From Xiphydria camelus (Eukaryota; Arthropoda; Insecta; Hymenoptera; Xiphydriidae): a DNA stretch of 64,000 nt. Under the pieces are notes generated by a model. That model was not told the origin of the DNA and did no database searches. It worked only from the letters and a program-made list of their open reading frames with translations. The DNA is taken from NCBI GenBank assembly GCA_963678675.1, contig OY783192.1, positions 34,131,250 to 34,195,249 on the forward strand, in the 5' to 3' direction. Made by a program: the position numbers and the translations under genes. Shown here piece by piece: positions 36,250 to 47,465 of this stretch (position 1 is its first letter; the number at the start of each line of letters is the position of its first letter).

Positions 36250-38278
36250 TAGGGTGTTCCAGCCCGGCAAGCCTCTGACCCTCACAATCGCGGATATGCT
36301 TCGCGAATTTTTCTCGTGCTATGCTCACTCTGAAAGGCGTCCAATTTTTAAAAAAGACTTTTTCATCATGACGTTCATGAGTTAAAAATTTTTTGATTGC
36401 CAAGAAACAATTTTTGAAAATTTCGAGCAAACCCTGAAAAATATTTTTAGAAGTTGCTAGTTTCAGACTTATCCAAAGGTGGCAACATTTGATTTGCTAT
36501 TTTTTATGCACTTTAAGGGGGAAAGCCACTGTGATGACCGGAAAATGTAGAATAACTTTGTGAATTTTTTCTGATTAAAATAAAAAACGAGGGAAAAAAC
36601 TTTTACAACTACATGAAGGTACATATATTTTAGTATATTAGAAAAAAAAAAAGCAATACATAATATCAATAAACTACACAATAATACGCGATGCCGTAAA
36701 GCTTCTCTGAAAAATGTTTGGCGCATGGGCGCCATTGCTGTGTCCGAATGGTATATCCAAACCAAAAAAATCAATTATTTTCTTAAACTACACGAGTCTA
36801 GCTTCAGTTAAGCGTACGGATTTATAAAAATTTTAATTTTTAACAAAGTAACGCATGTTTAAAGATAGAACTTCGAAATTTAGAGAAAAATTGCTCAGTT
36901 TTTTAATTATATCTCAACAAGTAATCGCTTAATCGAAAAAATCATACGCTTAACTGAAGATAATTCTTTTAAAAATATTCTGTGAAAATTTCAAGGTAAT
37001 CGGATAAAAATTGACTGAGTTATGATGGCGCCCAGTTGGAAAAATGTAGTTTCGAGATAAAAGCCTTTAAAACCGCGCGGTCAAGTTCGAGCGTATGCGC
37101 TTACTCACACAAAACCTTTCATAACTCCATAAAATTTTCGAATTTCGGTTTGAAACTTAGGGAACAGATTCTTGAAACCTCGAACATTAAGAAAATGTAA
37201 AAATAAAAAAATCTATTTTTTGAACATATCACAGTGGCTTTCCCCCTTAAACATATTTTTTTCACAAAAATAATTTTTGGACTTGGTTAAAATTCTATAA
37301 GAAATATACCTATACTAGAATATTCTTGGATAAATAAAAATTACTTCAAAAGTGAAACTAATTTTTTCCGAAATTTTTCAAAATAATTGCGGAAAAAATG
37401 AATTTCACATTTGAAGTGACTTTTCTTAATCCGAGAATATTCTAATATTTTCTGCAGAATTTGAACCAGATTTAAAAACGATTTCTGTGAGAAGAATATG
37501 TTATAAGTTTGTAAAAAAGAAATAGTAAACAGAACTGTACCATTTTCAGACAAATCTTAAACTAGATGTAGCTTCTCAGTTGCCAATGATTTTCTGCGAC
37601 AGCACTGGAAAAATTCCTGTGTAGCACCCGAAAATTTCTTGATTTTCTTCTAATATTTAACAGAAAATCAGGAAAAAGTATTTCGCAGCACGAGAAAATT
37701 TCTAAGTCACAGAAATTTTACTGTACTGTTCAGGAATTTTTGTCATGCAGTGCAGTAACAATTCTAGCATGTACAATAATTATTCCAGTGTGTAACTGTT
37801 AAATTTTTTCCTTTCATCAAGAAAAATCCCGGAAAGTGCCGCTTGCACCACGATTACAGTGTCAAGCACAGTAATTTTTCCTGATTTTTTCTTTCCGTGT
37901 AAAACTGCTTATATTCAACTTTTATGTTCATACATATCAACTGCATGAATAGTGAATTTTATGGTGCTATGATGCCGGTTTATTGCAAGTTGTACGCCAG
38001 TATGATCCTTTCAAACAAACAATAATGCAAAAAGTGTGGCATTATAGTTTCAGAATCTGTTTCTACATCAGATTGCACTAAAATGAAGGATCATGCTTTG
38101 CTATCCAGGGATGGCATTTCTTGGTAGTCTTAAAAAAATCATAACTCATGAACGCCGTGATGAAGAAATTTATCCAAAAAACCGGAGTTCTTTTAGAGCG
38201 AGCACAATACGAGGAAAAAAGGCAAAACAAATCTGCGATTGTGAGGGTCAGAGGCTTGTTAATCTAACGTGGAACGCT
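36250..38278. mobile_element. 2-kb non-autonomous element with long terminal inverted repeats
   Basis: The left (agggtgttccagcccggcaa, then gcctctgaccctcacaatcg) is inverted at the right (cgattgtgagggtcagaggc, then ttgttaatctaacgtggaac). Pairing extends about 170 bp inward (ttttttgattgccaagaaac against tttcttggtagtcttaaaaa). The interior is AT-rich without a transposase frame and holds a nested TTAA element. Confidence 0.68.
36513..37250. mobile_element. Nested TTAA-bounded element (738 bp)
   Basis: The left end TTAAGGGGGAAAGCCACTGT and the right end ACAGTGGCTTTCCCCCTTAA are perfect inverse copies. TTAA at both borders fits a TTAA target duplication. It is inserted within the 2-kb element at 36250-38278. 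No open frame of note. Confidence 0.8.
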
Positions 38279-38349
38279 CTATATACATGTGTATATATAC
38301 AGGGTATTTGTTTCCATATACAACAGATATATGGGTTGCCTGCTCGTCA

Positions 38350-38798
38350 CCCTATTGGGAAGATCCCATAGATTCCCATAGACAATTTCTATGGGAATCT
38401 GATGTGCTTCAGACACAGCAGTTCCAGATATCCACTGGTAAAGTTTGAGAAGAACGAATAGGAATTTGTTGGATTCTATATGTATACCTGAGATGATACA
38501 TAGGGATTTCCCGAATTTTATATGTATCCGTAAAAACGAGTAAAATCCCATAAATATAATAAAGACCCTTAGACGCCGTTCTATTTGTAATTACTAATAG
38601 AATATTAGAAAACTTTATTTGTTTTTACCGATACACATAGAATCCAGTACACTCCTACTCGTCCCTCTCAAATTTTTACTAGCGGGTCTCTGGAACTGCT
38701 ATGTCAAAAGCACATCAAATTCCTATAGGGATTTTATAAGATTTTTACATGTTTTCTGTGAGAATCTATGAGAGTCAATGATATTCTTTCAATAGGGC
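38350..38798. mobile_element. Family A MITE, copy A5
   Basis: Starts ccctattgggaagatcccat and ends atgatattctttcaataggg. It contains gatgtgcttcagacacagca, the diverged inverse gctatgtcaaaagcacatca, and taattactaatagaatatta in the centre. Confidence 0.85.
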
Positions 38799-39308
38799 AG
38801 GCGCGACAAGATTTAGAAGTAATTTATAATGAAGGAATCAAACGAAACGCGGTAGAAGTGCGTCAAATAGATAAATTGGAGCTAATTAACGATGAAAATA
38901 ATTTTTATTGATCGATTGCATAATGGTTGCATACCATAAAAAAGTAACATAGGTATGCAGCTGTTCTGTTATCTCAATGGCATGAACGCGGTAGTACTAT
39001 CACGAAGATTAAAATTACACGAGATGAAAACAGAGTTGTCAGAGGTTTTCCGCCGATTTGCAGTTGAAAAATCGGATATTTTTTCGTTTATCAATTCCTG
39101 CATTATCAGCTCCTCCCAAAACTAGCCGCGCCTGGCGAGCAGGCAATCCGTACACCCGCCGCCCATGAAAGCAGCCACCCTGCGTGTACAACACTATAAG
39201 CGGGACAGGATATACATGGAACTACGAAACACATAGGAGCGCTCCTTCGGCAGCATTGCGAGATACCACGCGTACGAAACACGTTTTTAGTCGTTCTTTT
39301 TACGAGCT

Positions 39309-39779
39309 TTAAGGTAGTAGTCTCGTGAACACTGATTGAGACAGATTTTCAAGCAAATTTTTGTAGATAATCTTTGGACTACTATAAAAACATTGTCTTA
39401 ATTTGAAGGGGATCTACCGTTTAGAAATAGATATTAATTATTAAAATATCGCTGTTTTACACGGGCTCCTATGGCCGAAGATAGATATTGTACTATAATC
39501 AAAATAAGTCATTTTTTTGGAAAACGCGTGGATAAAGTTAATTTATCATTGGGCTGTTTCTTCAAAATCTGTCTCGCCATTTTTTTTATTATAATACAAT
39601 ATCTAACTTCGGCCATAAGAGCGCGTATAAAACGGCTATATTTTCATAATTAATATCTCGTTTCTAAACGGTAGATCCGCTTCAAATTAAGACAATGTTT
39701 TCATAGTAACCCAAAGATTATCTACAAAAATTTGCTTGAAAATCTGTCTCAATCGGTGTTCACGCGACTACTACCTTAA
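39309..39779. mobile_element. 471-bp TTAA-bounded inverted-repeat element W
   Basis: Left TTAAGGTAGTAGTCTCGTGA and right (inverse) tcacgcgactactaccTTAA. Arms pair for more than 120 bp, including gagacagattttcaagcaaa with tttgcttgaaaatctgtctc and ggatctaccgtttagaaa with tttctaaacggtagatcc. TTAA on both sides. The 60-codon frame inside (39471-39653) has no recognised content. Confidence 0.82.
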
Positions 39780-40129
39780 TTCTGCCGCACGTAACGCAAA
39801 GAAATCTTCTCATAGATACAATTCTTACAAGCTTTAATAACGTTTTCTTAGCAGCACAGCTAGACGTACATTTCTCCCCTTTCGTAAAGGATAACTAGGA
39901 GGGAGAGAAAGAGAAACTCAATATGCAAGTATAGAGTAAAGAACGACCAGATCAACATTCGACTATACAAGATATCGGCATTAAAAAACAGTGGGAAGCT
40001 CTGAAAACGAAATCGATCGACACCGATCGAAACTACTTGTGAAAGACATAATAAAAAGAAAGGAAACCCGATGAAACATACTCTTTCGTCGATCGCATAT
40101 CTTTGCTCAGCCGTCGAGAATTAAGACCC

Positions 40130-41340
40130 TTGTCGATTCGTGTCCCAGGGGATGCCGCGGTCGTTCCTCTTCGCTCATTCGTCGATCCAAGCTTTAGTAA
40201 GCCCCGAACGAACGGCAAGGCGAAAACTTTACGGATCGTTCGACGAAAACGAATTTCGAGGGACTCGCAAAAATTCTAAACAAAAGATGTGCAGAGGGCG
40301 AGGCGTGAATATAACGAGGGCTAACGATAATATTGGTCATTGTTTCAGTGCAAGCGATAGACGTCTTTGTTCGAAACTCGAAAGGAATTTCAGAGAAAGT
40401 CGCCATGAATCGGAATAATCGAAAGTCCGCTCGGCCCGACAACCGTGAGCTCGAACGGTCCTTCCCGACGAAAATATAATAGTTTCCGCGTAACGCGTAG
40501 CAGCAACGCTTCTTCGCCTTACCTTGAGTTCGGTATTTTCGTCGTGGGTGTCCGGAACAAGCGCGACGAAACGGAGCACGTGCCAATCACAACGCGCATG
40601 AAGAGAACACTGCGCGATTCGACGCGCAGTTTTCAGGTTACCGTTGGTCAGTTCGTGATCAGGCGGCGCCGGTTGTCAATCGCTTCTCTTTACCGGCGTT
40701 TGCGCAATCCGCCGGTAAGTGCGATACGGCGCGGAATCGCTCGAATATTACGTCACATCGGGAACCGTAATCGTCGAAAATTAAATATTCTCCGATCGGT
40801 CGAATTTACGGCGATACGCGCGATCTGAGAAAGTAAAAATAGCGCGGATCTCGACGACGTTCGCGCTTTCGTCGCTTTTGAATTCCAGGTTATCGTGGAA
40901 AGCGCGCGCGTGCGTGATGGGCCTTTTGAATTCGACGCCAGCGCCATCGGTTCGGCAAGTAGCCGAACCTCGATGGCCGGTCGACGGCAGACGCGTCGGA
41001 CGAAGTCGCGCGACTCGGATCGCTTTCCGAGAGGTCCGGTGCTCGCGCGCCTTGCACGGTGCACGTCGCGTCGGGAGGAGTCCGCAAAAATGTGCACGCT
41101 CTCGATTGAGATCGGCTCGCGGCGCCGCGACTAGCGGATTTTCCATTGGTGAGTCCCCTGACATTCGCGCGTTGCTTTTCGCGATTTTGAAGCTCTCTGC
41201 ATGGAAAATCGATACAAACCGCTCCCGCCCCGCGCTTGTTTACGGAGATGCACGCGAGACCGCTACATTCGATAGAAGCTGTAGCACGCCCATTGACACG
41301 GACGCATGGGGTCGTCTCTAATGTTACATTATGTGTGTGT
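40130..41340. other. CpG-rich block between divergent genes
   Basis: High CpG density with overlapping open frames on both strands, none recognised. It lies in the 12-kb spacer between the minus-strand gene (35910) and the second SLC26 gene (48265), so it may hold the promoter and first exon of either, most plausibly the missing 5' exon of the minus-strand gene. No exon could be proved. Confidence 0.35.
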
Positions 41341-41344
41341 GGGC

Positions 41345-41364
41345 GGGGGGGGGGGGGGGGGGGA
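41345..41364 (+). repeat. Run of 20 G after a TG tract
   Basis: tatgtgtgtgtgggc is followed by 20 consecutive G. This is a simple repeat whose length is likely to vary and to be error-prone in sequencing; it could form quadruplex DNA. A second run of 15 G is at 43840-43854. Confidence 0.9.
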
Positions 41365-41693
41365 TATTGTTTCCCGTTGTACGGCGTACTCATTAAATTT
41401 AGTAAAACATACGACCAGCTGTGGAAGGGCAGCCGATAATAAGGAACATAGATAATATTTGAACAGCTCCTGAGAAATAATCACGCCTATTTACATTTAA
41501 TTCGATTGACGAGCTCTCCCACTCTGCCGTATCGATCAATCGATCCTTGCGATCGTCGAGCGGTCATCTTCCAAGTTGTACGACTTCAAATTTAATGCCA
41601 TGGTTTATGCTTAGAAACCTACTGGTCGGCTCGACGTTGCTGAATCAGTCAGTCAGGACATAGTTTTTTTATATATATAGAATATACATATAC

Positions 41694-41886
41694 ATAGAGA
41701 AAAAAAATAGTAGATTTGACTAAATTGGCGGCCACGAGCGGGAAAATGCCAATTTAGTTACTTGAATTAAATAATTTGGCCGAGTCTGCAGTCGAGTCTA
41801 GCAAATTATTAGTTCAAGTAACTAAATCTGCGTTCCCCGCCCGTGACTGCTAATTGAATTAAATCTACCACATTTTTTTCTCAGTG
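41694..41886. mobile_element. Family D MITE, copy D3
   Basis: Starts atagagaaaaaaaatagtag and ends acatttttttctcagtgta. The inner inverse blocks gatttgactaaattggcggc and actgctaattgaattaaatc match D1 and D2, as do tagttacttgaatt and ttcaagtaacta. Confidence 0.75.
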
Positions 41887-42544
41887 TATACCTAGATGAC
41901 ATTCGCCGTAATTGAAATCGTAACCGCAGTTGCACGAAAAGCGATACGCGACTGCCGAATAGATTTCGCATGATCACCAAAAGAACTTTTCCGGATACTT
42001 ACATAATAAGCCATGACGAATCGCCACGATTATATTGCTGATAGATTGGCTGCGTGTATATCTCTACGGGAGTTCAAAAAAATATATGACCGTCTCACGC
42101 GCGAGTAATAAGGAGCACGTAAAGTTCCGAACCACAGCTGCAGCTATACGTACGGCCTAGAAATGTGAAATTTCTGCGTTCAATTTGTTGTTTAACGTCC
42201 GCGGATAAAAAACTTAAGCGCGGAAGGTCAAATATACGCGTTAATCGCCGAGAAAAGAGGTCTGTCGTTGAGACGCATTTTTCACGATAATTGCTTCGAC
42301 CCTGCTACGCTATCCATCCTCCGACGAGAAGTATTAGGCGTGCTGGAGAATATTGACCACCTCTGTTGGGCGTACCTTTTTACCGCTTGGTTTACAGATA
42401 TCTATTTGCAGAGACACTGAACTAACGTTTACTTCCGAGATTACGTTAAGATTGATCTGAGCTGATATTTGTCGATACCTTTTTAAGGGTTTGTAGCATT
42501 TGGCATAACTTCAAAAATCTAAATTAACTTGGTCACACGGATAA

Positions 42545-42670
42545 ACGTTTTTTATTGGAAACGGTTCACCAATTTTTGAATGTTAAAATCCACTAATTCT
42601 TTATGTAAATTTAACATTCTTTGTGTTTTTATGTTAATTTCAACACATAAAATGTTATCTTAACACGAAG
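42545..42670. repeat. Diverged repeat related to 45665-45915
   Basis: Shared blocks are aacggttcaccaatttttga, then atgttaaaatccactaattc and ctttgtgtttttatgttaat. It is AT-rich and lies in otherwise featureless sequence (41890-43190). Confidence 0.45.
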
Positions 42671-43194
42671 CCAACTTATATATAATATAAATTTAAAATT
42701 AAATTTATCATTAATAATTAAAATAATTTTATTTTTAATTCTTCGAAATATGATTTTTGTCATTAACTAATTAATGAAGTATTAAAAATCCTTTATATTT
42801 CAGTTCTTATATAAATATCAATTTAGATAAAGGTTGAAATAAAAGTTATGGATCTAAAAATTTATATAACTATTTTCAAATTCATTTTATATTTAAAGAA
42901 AAATCCGCATCCCGAAAGAGATCGGAAAATCTCTGATACTTGAAGTTCCAAACGTTTATGTGAACGAAAAATGTTGACTTTTTAAGAGATCTTGGCCAAT
43001 GTTTAGTTTATTGGTTACTAGACCTATAGAGACATTTTTGTGAACTGAGCGACTACTGGAAATAATCAAGAAACTCGACAGTGTCCATGGTCTTTTAAAG
43101 TCGAAATATTTCATTCAAGTGAACATTTGGAGCTTCAGGCGCATAAAATCTCACCCCATCGAATTTTCAGAGAGCACCCCCACAACGCGCTGCT

Positions 43195-43885
43195 CCTCTC
43201 CTCCCACCGTGACGTTTTATGGATCTTCGTAAAGTTGGCCCCCCGTATGAACAAATTTGGAAAAAGTATAAGAGTTCCAATAGCCCCCCTAAGATTGCTG
43301 AAGTGCTCAATCGGTTTTAAAAGAAGAAAGAACCGGCTGACTCATAACTGCCAAAAAAAAACCGATTTAAAGATATAGAGGGCCAAATTAAAGAGCTAGC
43401 ACAAAATCTTATAAGAATTTCTTGCAGCACTCTGAGGGAGGCCACCAGGCACTCTAATAAAAAATAAATAAAAAATCGAAACTCAGACTACCCCTATTCT
43501 TCAAATTATTGTAATAATTTCTTCGTTTGTGAAGCCAATAGGATAAGTTATAGAGTTTTTTGCAGCACTTCGAGGGCGGCCACCTGCATTCTAACCGAAA
43601 ATCTCGGCATTCGGCATTTTTACTACCCCTGGGAACATAGCCGGTTTCGGGTTTGAATTCCTGGAAGGAAGTTACGGCGACTTGATTTCTGAAAATTGTG
43701 AACTTGGGGCCCCTCATATCTTTAAATCCGTTTTTTTTTGGCAATTACGAGCCAGCACTTTTTCTAAAACCGATTGACCACTTTAACACTCTTAGGGGGA
43801 CTGTCGGAACTCTTATACTTTTTCTAAATTGGTTTAAATGGGGGGGGGGGGGGGCCAACTTCACGGAGGTGTTTTATGGTACTCA
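43195..43885. mobile_element. Large quasi-palindromic element L
   Basis: The left arm (aaagttggccccccgtatga, then aaaaagtataagagttcc, gtgctcaatcggtttta, ccaaaaaaaaaccgatttaa) pairs with the right arm (ggccaacttcacggaggtg, ggaactcttatactttttct, aaaccgattgaccact, aaatccgtttttttttggca). Arms are about 190 bp or more, with two further internal copies of gcagcact...gaggg. The right arm holds a 15-G run at 43840-43854. Confidence 0.7.
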
Positions 43886-44010
43886 CCCGCTCGTATGCAC
43901 GTATACCACGTGAGTACCGGCGGCGCGTAGATAGTGGCAAAAACAAAGAAACTACGAAGGCTGCGCGAACTTTTCCTCGTGTAATCGAGGGTATACCTGC
44001 CAATGGAGCA

Positions 44011-44047
44011 TATATAAAGAATGCGAACGGCTGGACGCGCTTTCAGT
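44011..44047 (+). promoter_or_regulatory. TATA-plus-Inr core promoter candidate
   Basis: TATATAAA at 44011-44018 is followed by an arthropod-type initiator TCAGT at 44043-44047, placing the initiator A 32 nt after the start of TATAAA. Downstream sequence is CpG-rich with a possible donor tcg/gtacgt at about 44268-44273. On the plus strand this could start a 5' UTR exon for the SLC26 gene at 48265. The assignment is inference. Confidence 0.4.
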
Positions 44048-44560
44048 AGACGGCATGGGGCGAACCACGATTCACAAGCGCGACGGATTCGAGTGACAAA
44101 ACGCGCGTATCTCCGATATCGGGCGCCCACAGCACAGTCGACCCTCAACTCCGTACCGGTGCCGGGATCGAGCCGATGTGCGTCGGCTGAAGAGAAATAT
44201 CCACGCGACGCGGAATCTCCTTCGTGGCTGAGAAACGCGGTGAAAGCATTTCTCCTGGAACGATATGTCGGTACGTCACGTCGGAGAGAGAAAGAGGCGG
44301 CCCACGTGTCGCCGGTATCGATTATTCGCGGTGTCTCGCACGCGGTGGCGAGAGGAGAAAGTTGCGAGACCGATCCGCTCGGGACGATCGCGGAGGGTAG
44401 AATGAACTCGGATCGGAGGCGGGAGTGGTATGGTGGGATATCGGCTGCTGGAAGAGCGTTCGAGTTTTCTGGCTCTCGTCTGCTTCGACAGCAGTGCCAG
44501 TTTACGGATTGTCTATAGAGTGTCAAATTAAAAGAGGGAGGGGATTCGCGCCCCCCGGCT
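44048..44560. other. CpG-rich stretch downstream of promoter candidate
   Basis: Open frames exist on both strands (44021-44518 plus, 44598-43861 minus), as expected from CpG-rich composition. Neither resembles a known family. It may be the non-coding first exon region of the downstream SLC26 gene. Confidence 0.3.
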
Positions 44561-45058
44561 TCCGTTTTCGAAGCCATGCTCTTGCTTATCTGTGACACAC
44601 CGTTTTGCTTTTTAATGGCACGAAAGAAATTTGGCCGAATATAAGTTATGATTCATAGAATGAATTAAAATTATGTCTCGATATAATAATAATTTAGTGA
44701 ATTCATATTATATGTCGTGACATGATTGCAATTTAGAAGTTGTTAAATACGTAATAAGAACATTTATATTATGACATATAATAAGAATGTTTCCAAACCA
44801 TTCCTTGTTCTCTTTTAAATAAAGAATCGATTTTTCCGAGTACATATCACGATCATGGGAGCTTCGCGCAAACGTATTTGGCGCGAAACTCTCTCGAGTT
44901 TCTTGATATAGTCGAGCCTGATTCCTGGTCTAACTAATTGTAAGAATCTTCTCGGTACGTCGCGAGAGAGAACACGGATGTTCCTTTCACTATCGCGGTC
45001 AAAGTATCGCGCAGGATTTCACGCTTTCTTTCGCGCGAATCTTCTACTGTACCATCTT

Positions 45059-45193
45059 TAAGTCGGGTTGACACTGCGCGAAACTGCTGCGAGTATTCGC
45101 GCGAGAGTCGTGTCTCCCCTCTTTTTCTCGCGCTCCCTTTTCTCTCCCTCTCTCTGTTTCGCGAAACAGTTTCGCGCAGTGTCAAACCGACTT
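45059..45193. mobile_element. 135-bp inverted-repeat element J
   Basis: aagtcgggttgacactgcgc, then gaaactg, is inverted at the right as cagtttcgcgcagtgtcaaa then ccgactt. The element directly abuts element I. Confidence 0.75.
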
Positions 45194-45417
45194 TATGTAC
45201 ACCCGGCGTCCCGGATTCTGTCGCTGGTGACTTTTTGTAAATGTTATTTTTAAACGTACTAACCAATAAACAATTCATTCTCGTGCCCTCATTAGCTACG
45301 GTGGCGTCTAGTCTCGTTAATGAAAGCATGAGGATTGATTAATCATTGGTTAGTACGTTTAAAAATAACATTTAAAAAAAGTCACCAGCGACAGAACCCG
45401 AGTCGCCGGGTGTACAT
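45194..45417. mobile_element. 224-bp inverted-repeat element I
   Basis: tatgtacacccggcgtcccg, then tgtcgctggtgactttttgt, is inverted at the right as aaaaaaagtcaccagcgaca then gtcgccgggtgtacata. Inner acgtactaaccaataaacaa pairs with gattaatcattggttagtac. Confidence 0.78.
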
Positions 45418-45421
45418 ACAT

Positions 45422-45583
45422 ACAGGGTGGACCTCAGAACGCGGGCCATAGGAATTATGTCGCACATTTCCCTAGGACTAGTCCAATTGGAGTGTGTGCG
45501 ACAGAGAGGCTCTTATGCACTCGCCACATGCTCTCACTCGCACACGTACAATTCCTACGGCCCGCGTTCTGAGATCTACCCTG
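45422..45583. mobile_element. 162-bp inverted-repeat element H (CAGGGTG end)
   Basis: acagggtggacctcagaacg, then cgggccataggaattatgtc, is inverted at the right as gtacaattcctacggcccgc then gttctgagatctaccctg. The right half (gcgacagagaggctcttatg, then cacatgctctcactcgcaca) resembles element X at 53623-53784. Confidence 0.75.
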
Positions 45584-45664
45584 CATGTGCACATGAGAAG
45601 AAAAGGACGTAGTGCTCGCACACCAGTCAGATATATGTAGATCGAATGTACACCAGTTCGAAAT

Positions 45665-45915
45665 TTGTGTTAGAAACGGACCACACATTTTTGTATGTTA
45701 AAATCAATTGATTCTTCGCATTAATCCAACATTTGTTGTGTTAAAATTAACATAAAACGCGTTAAAGGAGTTGAAAATGGTTCACCCATTTTTCTGCGTT
45801 AAAAGCAACCGATTCTTTGTGTTAATTGTAACACAAAAAATGTTGCATTAACTCGAAAAATCGGTTCATTTAAGCTTACAGCAACGGGTGAACCGTTTCC
45901 AACGCAAAATTTCTC
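45665..45915. repeat. Diverged inverted-repeat element
   Basis: agaaacggaccacacatttt at the left and aacgggtgaaccgtttccaa at the right are imperfect inverses. Inside, gttaaaatcaattgattctt and gttaaaagcaaccgattctt are direct copies. It is related to 42545-42670. Confidence 0.5.
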
Positions 45916-47465
45916 ACTGTACAAGTGTACCTACTCTTATTTACTTTTGACAATGAAATATCGATGTGTAAGAAGTGTAAGAAACGGGGTACAGAGTATG
46001 AGAAATGTTGCGCTTTGCTTCCTCCCGAATAAAAATCAAAATTGAAGAAATTCTTTTAAAAGACTTCTCCTACTCCATCGCTAAAGCGAGTGACGCGAGT
46101 CGATCGGGTTGGAAGCTTGGGGGAAACGACGAAATTATCGTAATTATTTCAAATCGAAGTTCATTGATAGCTCCTTTGAAAAGACGTCTCATCTTGGGCG
46201 TGCGACGTAGTATTTAAACAATAAATAAATACTATCGGACGCTTTGAAACAAAACTTTCCTTTATTTACGTCGCCTTTGTGTGATACGCGTCGACGCACA
46301 TGACTGCACGGCTCGTATCTTCAACAGAGAGGCCAATAAACTTCGATTTTAAATAATTACAAATAAATCTAATTAATCAAAAGTCGATGTAATTAATTAA
46401 TTTTAATTAATTTCACAACGAGATCGGTATTATAGTATTTCTTTACTTTTTTTTTTATACTCGAAGACGCCCATCCTTGAATCACGCGTCAACTCAACTA
46501 TCGACAGACTCCAGTTTAAAATAATTAGCTTCGTCGTTTCTCAAAATTTTGAACCGTGCAGCTCCTGTCGTCAGCTGACCGTAACGTAAACGTTTGACAC
46601 GGTATAAGTCCACTTTTTAAATTTTGCTCTTACTCGAAAAACGAGAGAGCGAATGATTTGTCACGCTCGTTACTCCTCTCCCTACCCCCGCGCGACACGC
46701 TCGAGGACCCTGAAGTCTAGTTAACGGGAGTTCCCGCAAAAAATTGCATTTGGTACCGCGATTGGAAGTTGCCCAACATCTATTAAAATGCTTCCATCGC
46801 TATTGGACACTCACGCGATATCTCGCCACTTCTCCATGCGCGTTCCAATTGTTAATTGCGATCAAATGTAATCATCGTTCGGTTCCACCTATCCTCACAC
46901 GTGGTTATCGATAAGACGTCTTCCCATTTATTATGTGATTACTCAGTGAGAGTTCGATATTTATTGGATGACGTTAAACATTAACTAATGAGGATTGAAT
47001 ATTGATTGAGCAATTTTCATCTCATAAATTGGTGTACCCTGACTAAATTATCATCTAAAAAATGTCCATGAGCTATTTTCAAAATCCCCAGGATTGAAAG
47101 ACGCTCCTTAAAGCCCCGCGAAAAATCGTGACTACGCTCCGGAAGCGACGAAGCTCTGATCGACCGAATGCGGGACATCCCGAAGAGGATACAGGCCTCG
47201 CGCGAGCGTCGTCCTTGAATTCGCACCGCGCGCCCGCCCGAGTATCGTCCCGATCGCCCTCGCCGATTGTTTATCGGCCGCGACGCTAGTAAGAAATCGC
47301 CTTCGACCGCGCGCCGCGTGGGCCGCCCAAAAAAGTCGGATCTTTCCGCATGAATTATTCCGCGTGATGCCCGCGAAATGGATTTTGGCAAGAAAAGCCC
47401 CAAGGTCCCACATTCGCCTATAAGTCGCGAACCGGCGCACGGCTGCGCGTCTCGTGACAGAGTTA
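45916..47465. other. Spacer upstream of second SLC26 gene
   Basis: Mostly AT-rich with no recognised gene. A CpG-rich patch at about 47130-47460 could be a 5' UTR or promoter segment. Nothing here could be supported as coding. Confidence 0.45.

Noticed and set aside
40878..41393. Overlapping frames of 147-167 codons on both strands
   Set aside because: Same composition effect in a CpG-rich block; no recognisable domain. Kept only as a possible promoter or UTR region.
43861..44598. 245-codon minus-strand frame and 165-codon plus-strand frame
   Set aside because: CpG-rich composition removes stops on both strands. No family resemblance and no consistent splice context were found.
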